A stretch of DNA of 18,965 bases. Origin: Candidatus Dadabacteria bacterium (lineage in GTDB: Bacteria > Desulfobacterota_D > UBA1144 > Nemesobacterales > UBA2774). The position numbers and the translations under genes are program-made. The notes under the pieces were generated by a model, which searched no databases, was not told where the DNA came from, and was given only the letters and a program-made list of their open reading frames with translations. The stretch covers positions 1 through 18,965 of the forward strand of contig JAHKKQ010000020.1 in assembly GCA_020027805.1 (NCBI GenBank). Direction: 5' to 3'. Within the stretch, counting starts at the first letter, position 1. Every line of letters begins with the position of its first letter. This document shows, piece after piece, positions 6,954-13,830 of the stretch.

Positions 6954-7087
6954 TTGCATAAGGATTTGGAACTACCGCCCTCTACCGCACAACATCTATA
7001 CAAAGGTAACGCGGCCGCCTGAGATAAGCGCTATAATTATATGTCGATCATGCCCGCTTACAGGCCGGTTGAAACCAGGAGGCAAGT

Positions 7088-7723
7088 ATGAATCCGAACG
7101 ATAACGACGACAGCGAAGGAGACATCGAGTTGAGTGAAAGCGGGGACAGTTTTTCTGAAGAAGAGACGGAAAGCGAGCCTGAAGCTAATGAGCGCCCGAG
7201 AAACGGCGCCAAGGATTACCAGGACCTGTATCAGAAGTACATAAGGCTTGCGGCTGATTTTGAAAACTATAAAAAGAGGCTCGCAAAAGAGAAGGCGGAC
7301 GTCATCGCTTACGGGAACGAAGAGCTCATCAAGGCCCTTCTCAACGTAATAGACAACCTCGAGCGCGCCCTCGATCACGCGAATGCCGATGAAGACCCGA
7401 AGCCGCTCATCGAAGGGGTCAAGCTTGTGCATAAGCAATTCCTGAGCTGCCTTGAAAAATTCGGGGTGCAGTTCGTAGACACATCCCCGGGTGAGGAATT
7501 CGACCCCAGGCTCCATCAGGCGATCGAGCGGGTCGAATCCCCCGACTTCACGCCCGGCCTGATAATATCCGAAATGCTCAGGGGATACACGCTGAAAGAC
7601 AGGCTCCTTAGACCCGCGCTCGTAGTCGTATCCAAAGGGCCGAGCGGCGCGGGCGAGACCGATCAGAGCCAGGGCGGCACGGCATCGGGAGACGTATTCG
7701 ACCTGACAGGCGGGGATGAATAA
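7088..7723 (+). CDS. grpE: Nucleotide exchange factor GrpE
   Basis: GrpE (211 residues) drives ADP release from DnaK in the Hsp70 cycle and acts as a dimer in the cytoplasm. The first 40 or so residues are acidic and probably disordered. A long coiled-coil helix follows (about 45-100, with ADFENYKKRLAKEK), then the C-terminal beta domain that contacts the DnaK ATPase domain, marked by FDPRLHQAIERVESPDF and DRLLRPALVVVSK. The acidic, Gly-rich tail after about residue 190 is longer than usual. The start is fixed by a perfect AGGAGG (7077-7082) five bases before the ATG. It is the first gene of grpE-dnaK2-dnaJ, with only 21 bases to the next gene. Confidence 0.97.
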   Translation: MNPNDNDDSEGDIELSESGDSFSEEETESEPEANERPRNGAKDYQDLYQKYIRLAADFENYKKRLAKEKADVIAYGNEELIKALLNVIDNLERALDHANADEDPKPLIEGVKLVHKQFLSCLEKFGVQFVDTSPGEEFDPRLHQAIERVESPDFTPGLIISEMLRGYTLKDRLLRPALVVVSKGPSGAGETDQSQGGTASGDVFDLTGGDE

Positions 7724-7744
7724 TATGATCAACGGAAGAAGAAC

Positions 7745-9580
7745 ATGGCGATAGTAGGGATTGACCTTGGAACCACAAACTCATGTGTTGCGATTATAGA
7801 GGGTGGAAGCCCGGTCGTGATACCCAACGAAGAGGGGAGCAGGGTTACCCCGTCGGTAGTCGCCTTCACTGAAGACAACTGCCGCTTCGCAGGCGCCGTC
7901 GCCAAGCGGCAGGCCGTGGTGAACCCCACGACTACCATATTCGGGGTGAAGCGCTTGATAGGCAGGCGGTTCGACTCGCCCGAGGTCCAGAAGGCAAAAG
8001 GTTTCGCGCCCTACGACATCGTCCCCAATGAATCGGGCGACGCCTGGCTGGAGACAAACGCCAGAACCTACAGCCCCCAGGAAATATCGTCCATAGTCCT
8101 TTTAAAAATGAAACAGGTCGCAGAGGAATATCTCGGGTACGACGTAACGGACGCTGTAATCACTGTGCCCGCCCATTTCAACGACCTCCAGAGGCAGGCT
8201 ACGAAAGACGCAGGCCGCATAGCCGGTCTCAACGTGCGGCGCATCATTAACGAGCCCACGGCCGCGGCGCTCGCATACGGGTTCGACAGGATAGAGAACA
8301 AGAGGATCGCGGTTTTCGACCTCGGCGGTGGAACGTTCGATATAACGATTCTCGAAATCGCGAACGGGGTATTCGAGGTGAAATCCACGAGCGGAGACAC
8401 GTTCCTGGGAGGGGACGATTTCGACCAGATGCTGATTGAGCTCGTGCTCGAGGACTTCAAGAAACAGCACGAGATCGACCTCAGGGACGACAAGATGGCG
8501 CTTCAGAGGATCAGGGAAACGTGCGAAAAGGCCAAGCACGAGCTCTCATCCATCGATGAAACGACGATAAACCTCCCGTTCATAGCAGTCGACCAGACGG
8601 GCCCCAAACACCTGAATTACAAGATAACGAGGGACGAGTTCGTTCACCTGGTCCAGGAGCTGGTAGACAGGGTGGAAATACCGTGCAGGCAGGCGCTCCA
8701 GGACGCGAAGCTCGACCCCTCCGAGATCGATGAAGTGGTCCTCGTCGGAGGAATGACGAGGATGCCCAAAATTCAGGAAAAAGTCAGGGAGATATTCAAG
8801 AAAGAGCCCCAGACGCGTATAAACCCCGAAGAAGTCGTCGCGATAGGCGCCTCGATACAGGGGGGGGTGCTCGAAGGGAAGGTCGAAGAGGTCCTGCTGC
8901 TGGACGTAGTGCCGCTCTCACTCGGGGTCGAGACGAGAGGAGGCCTGTTCACGAAAATCATAGAAAGAAACACGACTATCCCTACCAAGCGGAGCAGGAC
9001 ATTCACGACGGCCTTCGACAACCAGGAGTTCGTCGGCATCCATGTGCTGCAGGGGGAGAGGGAGCTCGTGGACGGCAACATATCGCTTGCCAACTTCAAC
9101 CTCATCGGCATACCCCCCGCGCCGAGAGGGATACCGCAGATAGAGGTCTCGTTCGAAGTCGATGCGGACGGCATACTGCACGTCTCCGCAAAAGACCTGG
9201 GGACAGGAAAGAAGCAGGCCATTCAGGTCGTGACATCGGGCGGTCTCTCCGATGACGATATTCAGTCGATAATATCCGAGAGCAAAGAATTCACCGACAC
9301 CGATAAGAAACGGAAAGACACCGCGCTCTTGAAGAACGAGGCGGAGGGTCTATTGTATTCGGTCAGGAGGACTCTCGACTCCTATGGGGACAAGGTGGAC
9401 GACGACCTCAGGTCCAGGATCGAGCAATCCGTCGAAAAGATGAAAGAGGCGCTCACGGGCGTCGATTACGTATACATAAAAGACATGTTCGAAGAGCTTA
9501 AAGAGGCGTCATATAAATTCGCCGAGGTGATATACTCCAAACAGGATAAAGGCACCGAAGCGCAAGGCGGCAAGGAATAA
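7745..9580 (+). CDS. dnaK: Chaperone protein DnaK (Hsp70), copy 2
   Basis: A second complete Hsp70, 611 residues. The ATPase domain carries GIDLGTTNS (5-13), DLGGGTFD (about 192-199) and NEPTAAALAYGF; the linker VLLLD lies near 383-387, then the substrate domain and lid. It is about 36 residues shorter than copy 1 and ends in QDKGTEAQGGKE, lacking the acidic VDAEF-type terminus found in copy 1 and most bacterial DnaKs. GGAAGAAG just before ATG 7745 serves as ribosome-binding site. It sits between grpE and dnaJ, so it probably works with those co-chaperones, while copy 1 is tied to rpoH. Both proteins have the loop insertion typical of Gram-negative DnaK. The two copies are divergent paralogues rather than a recent duplication. 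Confidence 0.96.
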   Translation: MAIVGIDLGTTNSCVAIIEGGSPVVIPNEEGSRVTPSVVAFTEDNCRFAGAVAKRQAVVNPTTTIFGVKRLIGRRFDSPEVQKAKGFAPYDIVPNESGDAWLETNARTYSPQEISSIVLLKMKQVAEEYLGYDVTDAVITVPAHFNDLQRQATKDAGRIAGLNVRRIINEPTAAALAYGFDRIENKRIAVFDLGGGTFDITILEIANGVFEVKSTSGDTFLGGDDFDQMLIELVLEDFKKQHEIDLRDDKMALQRIRETCEKAKHELSSIDETTINLPFIAVDQTGPKHLNYKITRDEFVHLVQELVDRVEIPCRQALQDAKLDPSEIDEVVLVGGMTRMPKIQEKVREIFKKEPQTRINPEEVVAIGASIQGGVLEGKVEEVLLLDVVPLSLGVETRGGLFTKIIERNTTIPTKRSRTFTTAFDNQEFVGIHVLQGERELVDGNISLANFNLIGIPPAPRGIPQIEVSFEVDADGILHVSAKDLGTGKKQAIQVVTSGGLSDDDIQSIISESKEFTDTDKKRKDTALLKNEAEGLLYSVRRTLDSYGDKVDDDLRSRIEQSVEKMKEALTGVDYVYIKDMFEELKEASYKFAEVIYSKQDKGTEAQGGKE

Positions 9581-9605
9581 CACCCCCTGTACGGATTCTT
9601 TATTA

Positions 9606-10700
9606 ATGGAAAGTATCGACTATTATGAGATTCTTCAGATCGAACGCGACTCGAGCGGCGAGGAAATAAAAAGATCTTACAAGAGACTCGCGTTTGAATT
9701 CCATCCCGACAGAAACCCCGGCAACCCCGAAGCGGAAGAGAAGTTCAAAAAAATAAGCGAAGCCTACCAGGTGCTGAGCGACCCCAATAAAAGGGCGCGC
9801 TACGACAGCTTCGGCCATATCTCGGCCGAGGGTATATTCACCGACGTCGACTTCGAGTCCGGGTTCGGCGACATATTCGGAAACCTGTTCGAAGAGGTAT
9901 TCAACTCAGGCGGCGCCGAAAAGGCCCGGAGGGGCAGGGACCTCAAATACTCCCTCGACCTCAAGTTCGATGAATCCATCGACGGGTGCGAGAAGGAGCT
10001 CAGGATACCGAGGCGCGAGACATGCCGCGACTGCAGCGGGAGCGGGGCCGCGAGAGGCGGCGAGGTCATCTGCCCGAGCTGCGGGGGAAGGGGCGAGCTC
10101 AGATACTCCCAGGGGCTTTTCGCCATAAAGAGGGCGTGCCCTGCCTGCGGCGGGACGGGAAAGAGGATCACGAAGGCCTGTACCCGGTGCAGGGGGGAAG
10201 GGCACGTGCTTGCGGAGCATCTGGTCAAGGTAAAAGTGCCCGCCGGTATCTCCGACGGGGTGAGGCTCAGGATGCGAGGCGAAGGCGACAGCGGCTATTT
10301 GAACGGGCCCGGCGGAGACCTCTACATAGAGATACACGTGGAGGAGCACCCGCTTTTCAGGAGAGAGGAGCAGGACCTTTACTGCACTGTCCCGATCGAA
10401 TTCGTACAGGCCGCATTAGGGGCGGAGATCGAGATACCGACGCATAAGGGAAAGAGCACGATCAAGATACCGGCCGGGACGCAGTCGGGCCAGTCTTTCA
10501 GGCTCAAAGGAAAGGGCGTGCCGAGGCTCGAAGGCAGGGGACAGGGCGACCTCTACATCCAGGTACAGGTGGAGGTGCCCGTAAGGCTGAACAAGAAGCA
10601 GCAGCTTCTGCTCGAAGAGTTCGCCAGGGCGAGCGAAGTGGAAAACGTACCCATGGTCAAGAGGTTCGTGTCCAAGGTTCAGGAAATATTCAATAAGTGA
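9606..10700 (+). CDS. dnaJ: Chaperone protein DnaJ (Hsp40, type I)
   Basis: DnaJ delivers substrates to DnaK and triggers its ATPase. This 364-residue protein has a J domain with HPD at 33-35 and four CxxCxGxG zinc motifs (Cys140/143, 156/159, 178/181, 192/195) forming two zinc centres. The C-terminal substrate domains end in a dimerisation helix (KKQQLLLEEFARASE). The Gly/Phe-rich linker is poorly developed: residues 71-110 keep GFGDIFGNLFEEVF but have few glycines. ATG 9606 gives the canonical N-terminus, yet no clear ribosome-binding site precedes it (only CGGA about ten bases upstream). Translation may be weak or coupled to dnaK2, which ends 25 bases earlier. It meets the minus-strand sulfur-carrier gene tail to tail, 38 bases apart, with no obvious terminator between. 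Confidence 0.97.
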   Translation: MESIDYYEILQIERDSSGEEIKRSYKRLAFEFHPDRNPGNPEAEEKFKKISEAYQVLSDPNKRARYDSFGHISAEGIFTDVDFESGFGDIFGNLFEEVFNSGGAEKARRGRDLKYSLDLKFDESIDGCEKELRIPRRETCRDCSGSGAARGGEVICPSCGGRGELRYSQGLFAIKRACPACGGTGKRITKACTRCRGEGHVLAEHLVKVKVPAGISDGVRLRMRGEGDSGYLNGPGGDLYIEIHVEEHPLFRREEQDLYCTVPIEFVQAALGAEIEIPTHKGKSTIKIPAGTQSGQSFRLKGKGVPRLEGRGQGDLYIQVQVEVPVRLNKKQQLLLEEFARASEVENVPMVKRFVSKVQEIFNK

Positions 10701-10738
10701 TCGCCTGAAAACGCATCGGCGCCGGCTTCAATAATAAT

Positions 10739-11017
10739 TCACTGACAGCCGCCCGCGATGGCAGGGATAATCGAAACGACGTCCCCTTCATTAAGGGCGG
10801 TTTCCTTCCCGTTTAAAAACCTTATGTCCTCATTGTTGACGTAGAGGTTGATGAATCTCCTTACGTTGCCTGATTCATCGCACAGCCTGCTCTTAATGCC
10901 GGGATACTGGCTTTCCATCTCGTCTATGAGCTGGCCGATGTTAGCTGCGCTTATGTTAACCTCGTCCTTATCGGAAGTCAGTTTCCTAAGCGGTGTGGGA
11001 ATGCGAACAGAGGGCAT
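10739..11017 (-). CDS. Ubiquitin-like sulfur carrier protein (CysO/MoaD/ThiS family) with GG-CQ tail
   Basis: A 92-residue beta-grasp protein similar in segments to M. tuberculosis CysO (VRIPTPLRKLT, RRFINLYVNNEDIRFLNGKET, DVVSIIPAIAGG). Such carriers hold sulfur as a C-terminal thiocarboxylate after adenylation by an E1-like enzyme, for cysteine, homocysteine, cofactor or thiamin synthesis. The diglycine is at 89-90 and is followed by Cys-Gln, so two residues must be removed before it can be charged. Known cases use a JAMM/Mec+-type protease (HcyD in Wolinella). The start (11017) lies 32 bases inside the 3' end of thrC and has GGAGG (11026-11030) eight bases upstream, so translation is likely coupled. 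No E1, protease or sulfhydrylase partner is in the window. The pathway served is unknown. Confidence 0.85.
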   Translation of the reverse strand: MPSVRIPTPLRKLTSDKDEVNISAANIGQLIDEMESQYPGIKSRLCDESGNVRRFINLYVNNEDIRFLNGKETALNEGDVVSIIPAIAGGCQ

Positions 11018-12275
11018 CTTTCATACCTCCTTTATCTTCTTGTTCCTTTAGTTTCAAATACAGCTCTTCAAATTCTTCGAGTCTTGCGTCTATTATCAGG
11101 GGCTGAGCCACTCTGTCGGCTATGGCCTCCTGTGTCTTGAGCCCGTTACCGGTTATCGATACCACTATGGACTCGTTTTTCGGGATAACTCCCTGAGTGA
11201 TAAGCTTCTTCGTAACGGCCATCGTCACCCCTCCCGCGGTTTCCGTGAATATTCCTTCCGTCTCCGCCAGGAGCTTGATACCGTCGATTATTTCTTCGTC
11301 CGTAACGTCTTCCCCCCAGCCCCCGCTCTCCCTCATGACACACATCGCGTAAAACCCGTCGGCCGGCGTGCCGATCGCGAGGGATTTGGCTATGGTGTTT
11401 GGCTTTACCGGCTTGAATATCTCCCAGTCGTTCTTGAGCGCCGTAGTTATCGGGGAGCAGCCCGTCGCCTGAGCCCCGTAGATCTTCGTACCGTTTGACT
11501 CCACGAGCCCCAGCATCTCGAACTCCTTTATAGCCTTCCAAACCTTCGTCAGTAGTGAGCCGCTCGCCATGGGGACCACGATGTGCCTGGGTGTCCGCCA
11601 GCCCAGCTGCTCCATCGTTTCGTAGGCGAATGATTTGGAGCCTTCCGCATAATAGGGCCTCATATTGATGTTCACGAACGCCCAGCCGAACTTCCCGGCA
11701 ACCTCGCTGCAGAGCCTGTTGACGTCGTCATAAGTACCCTTGACGCCGATAAGGTTCGCGCCGTAAACGGTCGTTCCGATTATCTTCGCCTGTTCCAGGT
11801 CATGGGGGATGAATATGTAGCTTTCGAGGTTCCCCGAAACCGTAAGGGACGCCACGGCGTTTGCCAAATTCCCGGTGGAAGCGCATGCCGCCGTCTTGAA
11901 TCCGAATTCCTTCGCCTTCGAAAGGGCGACGGATACAACCCTGTCCTTAAACGAGAGGGTCGGATAGCACACGGCGTCGTTTTTTACGTAAATCTCTTTT
12001 ACGCCAAGCGCCCGGCCAAGGTTTTCCGCCTTAATCAGCGGGGTAAAACCCACTTTCAGGCCGACCGTAGGCTCCTCGTCTATAGGCAGAAGCTCCTTAT
12101 ACCTCCAGATGCTCCTGTCCCTGCCCTCTATTACTTCCCTCGAAAGGACTTTCTTTATCCCGTCGTAATCGTACGAAGCCTCGAGTGGTCCGAAGCATGT
12201 CTCGCAGACGTGAAGGGGCTCTTTAGGGTATTCCTCGCCGCACTCCTTGCACTTTAGTCCCTTGACGAAACTCAT
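10986..12275 (-). CDS. thrC: Threonine synthase
   Basis: A PLP enzyme that converts O-phosphohomoserine to threonine and phosphate. From ATG 12275 it is 429 residues. The N-terminus has a four-cysteine zinc ribbon (Cys9, Cys12, Cys24, Cys27), common in the archaeal/plant-type subgroup. The PLP Schiff-base lysine is Lys110 in SFKDR. STGNLANAVAS forms the phosphate/cofactor loop and SITGNGLKT the C-terminal cofactor site. ATG 12275 is preferred over the in-frame start 63 bases upstream because GGGAG (12281-12285) is five bases before it and the zinc ribbon begins at once. Its 3' end overlaps the sulfur-carrier gene by 32 bases, making the pair an operon. Given that partner, a sulfhydrylase-like activity on phosphohomoserine is a remote alternative, but the sequence reads as ordinary ThrC. 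Confidence 0.94.
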   Translation of the reverse strand: MSFVKGLKCKECGEEYPKEPLHVCETCFGPLEASYDYDGIKKVLSREVIEGRDRSIWRYKELLPIDEEPTVGLKVGFTPLIKAENLGRALGVKEIYVKNDAVCYPTLSFKDRVVSVALSKAKEFGFKTAACASTGNLANAVASLTVSGNLESYIFIPHDLEQAKIIGTTVYGANLIGVKGTYDDVNRLCSEVAGKFGWAFVNINMRPYYAEGSKSFAYETMEQLGWRTPRHIVVPMASGSLLTKVWKAIKEFEMLGLVESNGTKIYGAQATGCSPITTALKNDWEIFKPVKPNTIAKSLAIGTPADGFYAMCVMRESGGWGEDVTDEEIIDGIKLLAETEGIFTETAGGVTMAVTKKLITQGVIPKNESIVVSITGNGLKTQEAIADRVAQPLIIDARLEEFEELYLKLKEQEDKGGMKDALCSHSHTA

Positions 12276-12364
12276 AAAATCTCCCGCAGATATATTGAAT
12301 AAATCAAAGAAGTTACCCACTGACCCGAATATTGTCAAAGCCGGAACTCCGCATACCGCGGACG

Positions 12365-12799
12365 TTACCAGTTGTCCCGTTTTTGAATTTCCTCGTCCTG
12401 GTCCTTGTCGTCCCCTTCGAGTACAATCTTTTCGAACTGGCCCGCCTCGAGTATATTGCCGTTTTTCCTGTAGATACCGCCCACGATAAGATAGTCGTCG
12501 TCAGCGATTTCCCAGGAGCCGGGCATCTCGACGTTGAGGAAATTACCGTTTAAGTCGACGAGCCTGAAGGTCGTCTCGGCATCTTCCCGGTCAGGATCAA
12601 CCTCCGTCACCGCCGCTGCTATACCCTCCACGGCAACCGTCGCCCCGTCGAAGGCGATAGGGGAAAAGAGGATCTTCGAAATCGAAGCCCTGAACCCCTG
12701 CACGCTCATCCCGGGCATGTATTCAGGCTCTTTATTGCAGCCCGCGGCCACGGCGAATAGCAAAACCACCGCAATCAGCGGCATTCTCTCAGGTCTCAA
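12365..12799 (-). CDS. Putative lipoprotein with OB-fold-like domain, unknown function
   Basis: This 144-residue protein has a short basic N-terminus, a hydrophobic segment (LIAVVLLFAVA) and a lipobox-like AAGC with the lipidated cysteine at residue 21. It should therefore be a membrane-anchored periplasmic lipoprotein. The rest alternates beta strands in a pattern recalling small OB folds (GATVAVEGIAAAVTEV, TTFRLVDLNGNFLNVE, DDYLIVGGIYR), ending in a highly charged tail. I do not recognise a specific family. The TTG start at 12799 is chosen because AAGGGGA lies about seven bases upstream; an ATG at 12784 would also keep the signal peptide but lacks a good site. It precedes thrC by 89 bases on the same strand and may share its transcript. 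It diverges from the gloB-like gene. Confidence 0.75.
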   Translation of the reverse strand: MRPERMPLIAVVLLFAVAAGCNKEPEYMPGMSVQGFRASISKILFSPIAFDGATVAVEGIAAAVTEVDPDREDAETTFRLVDLNGNFLNVEMPGSWEIADDDYLIVGGIYRKNGNILEAGQFEKIVLEGDDKDQDEEIQKRDNW

Positions 12800-12882
12800 T
12801 ATCAGTCCCCTTTAGTCATCAGAGTTTGTTCGAGAATTTAGACTTAATAATTCACGTGGTTATATTTTACCCTACCCGTTAA

Positions 12883-12900
12883 ATTAATATTAATATTAAT
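12883..12900. promoter_or_regulatory. Triple ATTAAT palindrome in a divergent promoter region
   Basis: ATTAATATTAATATTAAT is three direct copies of ATTAAT, itself a palindrome, so the 18 bases form one perfect palindrome. It sits immediately upstream of the extended -10 of the gloB-like gene, where the -35 box would be, and in the promoter region of the divergent lipoprotein gene. Such a position suits an operator acting on both. It shares TTAAT/ATTAA halves with the elements at 186-203 and 3256-3274. Binding protein unknown. Confidence 0.35.
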
Positions 12901-12901
12901 A

Positions 12902-12910
12902 TGGCATAAT
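12902..12910 (+). promoter_or_regulatory. Extended -10 promoter element for the gloB-like gene
   Basis: TGG followed by CATAAT (12905-12910) matches an extended -10 (TGn-TATAAT) with one mismatch. No good -35 exists 17 bases upstream; that place holds the ATTAAT palindrome. Start of transcription would be near 12917, giving a leader of about 50 bases. Consensus-based inference. Confidence 0.4.
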
Positions 12911-12966
12911 AGATACCTCGTCCCCGTCAGAAACAGGACAGATAAATTACAAAGGAAGAAAAAAAT

Positions 12967-13773
12967 ATGGATGAATTCTCCGGAACCGGATATGGAATCG
13001 CCAGGATAAGGGCGCCTGAAAGCGACAATAATTATAACTATATTGTCTGGTGCACGGAGACCTCCGAGTGCGCTGTCATAGACCCGTTCGACCCTATCCC
13101 GATACTGAGCGTTATCAGGGACAAGGGTCTCAGCGTGAAATACATAATCAACACGCACTGCCACCCCGACCATATAAAGGGGAACGACCCGATACTCAAG
13201 GTGACGATGTCCGAGATACTAGTCCACACGCTCGGCAGAGACATGGTTTCTCCGAGGTCAAGGGCCCTGAACGGCGGGGATACGATCGAAGTGGGGAAAT
13301 TGAGCCTGAAGGCGATACATACACCCGGACACTGCCCGGAACACACGATACTTGTCATGGGTGAAAACGTATTCTCGGGGGATACCCTATACCTGGCAGG
13401 CACAGGGAACCTGAAAAACAGGGGGGACGCGGACGAGCTTTTCAAAACCATGGAAAATACTATCCGTACGCTTCCGGACGGCCTGCGTATTTTCCCCGGG
13501 CACGACTACTCGGAACCCAACCTGAGGTTCGCGCTCGATCTCGAGCCGGGCAATAAAGAAGCCAAAAAAAAGCTCGACGGTATCCGGAAGATCGAAAAGA
13601 AAGGAAAAGAGCCCGCCCCGACGACAATAGGGGAGGAAAAGAAATACAATCCGTTTCTCCGCTACGATTCCCCGGAGATAACAAAAGAATTAAGAAAAAG
13701 AAACCCGGCGCTCGGAGACTCGAAGGCCTCTTATTTCGTAGAGCTGAGGAAGCTGAGGGACGAGTGGAAATGA
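12967..13773 (+). CDS. gloB: Metallo-beta-lactamase-fold hydrolase, glyoxalase II type
   Basis: A 268-residue metallo-hydrolase most like hydroxyacylglutathione hydrolase, which splits S-lactoylglutathione to lactate and thiol in methylglyoxal detoxification. The metal ligands are visible: THCHPDH (His64, His66, Asp68, His69), His122 in TPGHCPEH, Asp139 in FSGDT and His179 in FPGHDY. The C-terminal region keeps the GloB pattern NLRFALDLEP and PTTIGEEKKYNPFLR, which separates it from ETHE1-type persulfide dioxygenases. A GloB-typical G-R-x-F segment is replaced by GNLKNRGD, so the thiol substrate could differ. AAGGAAG about nine bases upstream supports ATG 12967. It lies 57 bases before metH and diverges from the lipoprotein gene. 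Confidence 0.85.
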   Translation: MDEFSGTGYGIARIRAPESDNNYNYIVWCTETSECAVIDPFDPIPILSVIRDKGLSVKYIINTHCHPDHIKGNDPILKVTMSEILVHTLGRDMVSPRSRALNGGDTIEVGKLSLKAIHTPGHCPEHTILVMGENVFSGDTLYLAGTGNLKNRGDADELFKTMENTIRTLPDGLRIFPGHDYSEPNLRFALDLEPGNKEAKKKLDGIRKIEKKGKEPAPTTIGEEKKYNPFLRYDSPEITKELRKRNPALGDSKASYFVELRKLRDEWK

Positions 13774-13813
13774 AGGCCGGCTGCGCCTTGAAACTACCCT
13801 GGAAAACCCGTTT

Positions 13814-13822
13814 TGGTATAAT
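13814..13822 (+). promoter_or_regulatory. Extended -10 promoter directly abutting metH
   Basis: TGGTATAAT is a perfect extended -10 (TGn at 13814-13816, TATAAT at 13817-13822). Transcription would begin about seven bases later, near 13829, while the metH ATG is at 13831. The transcript would have essentially no leader. A TTGAAA at 13788-13793 is 23 bases away, too far for a normal -35. There is no ribosome-binding site before the ATG, which agrees with a leaderless message. Confidence 0.55.
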
Positions 13823-13830
13823 AAAGCCTT

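Noticed and set aside
6916..7104. 62-residue open frame starting with TTG
   Set aside because: It covers the grpE promoter and leader, overlaps the grpE start, has an unusual composition for this genome and no ribosome-binding site.
7725..7754. Nine-codon frame (ATG 7725) overlapping the dnaK copy 2 start
   Set aside because: Short enough to be chance; the dnaK2 site GGAAGAAG is sufficient and no conservation can be tested here.
10700..10738. CGGCGCCG palindrome as a shared terminator between dnaJ and the sulfur-carrier gene
   Set aside because: The stem is very short, with no loop and no T run on either strand.
13774..13830. Cobalamin or SAM riboswitch upstream of metH
   Set aside because: Only 57 bases separate the genes, too few for either class, and a -10 element sits directly before the ATG.
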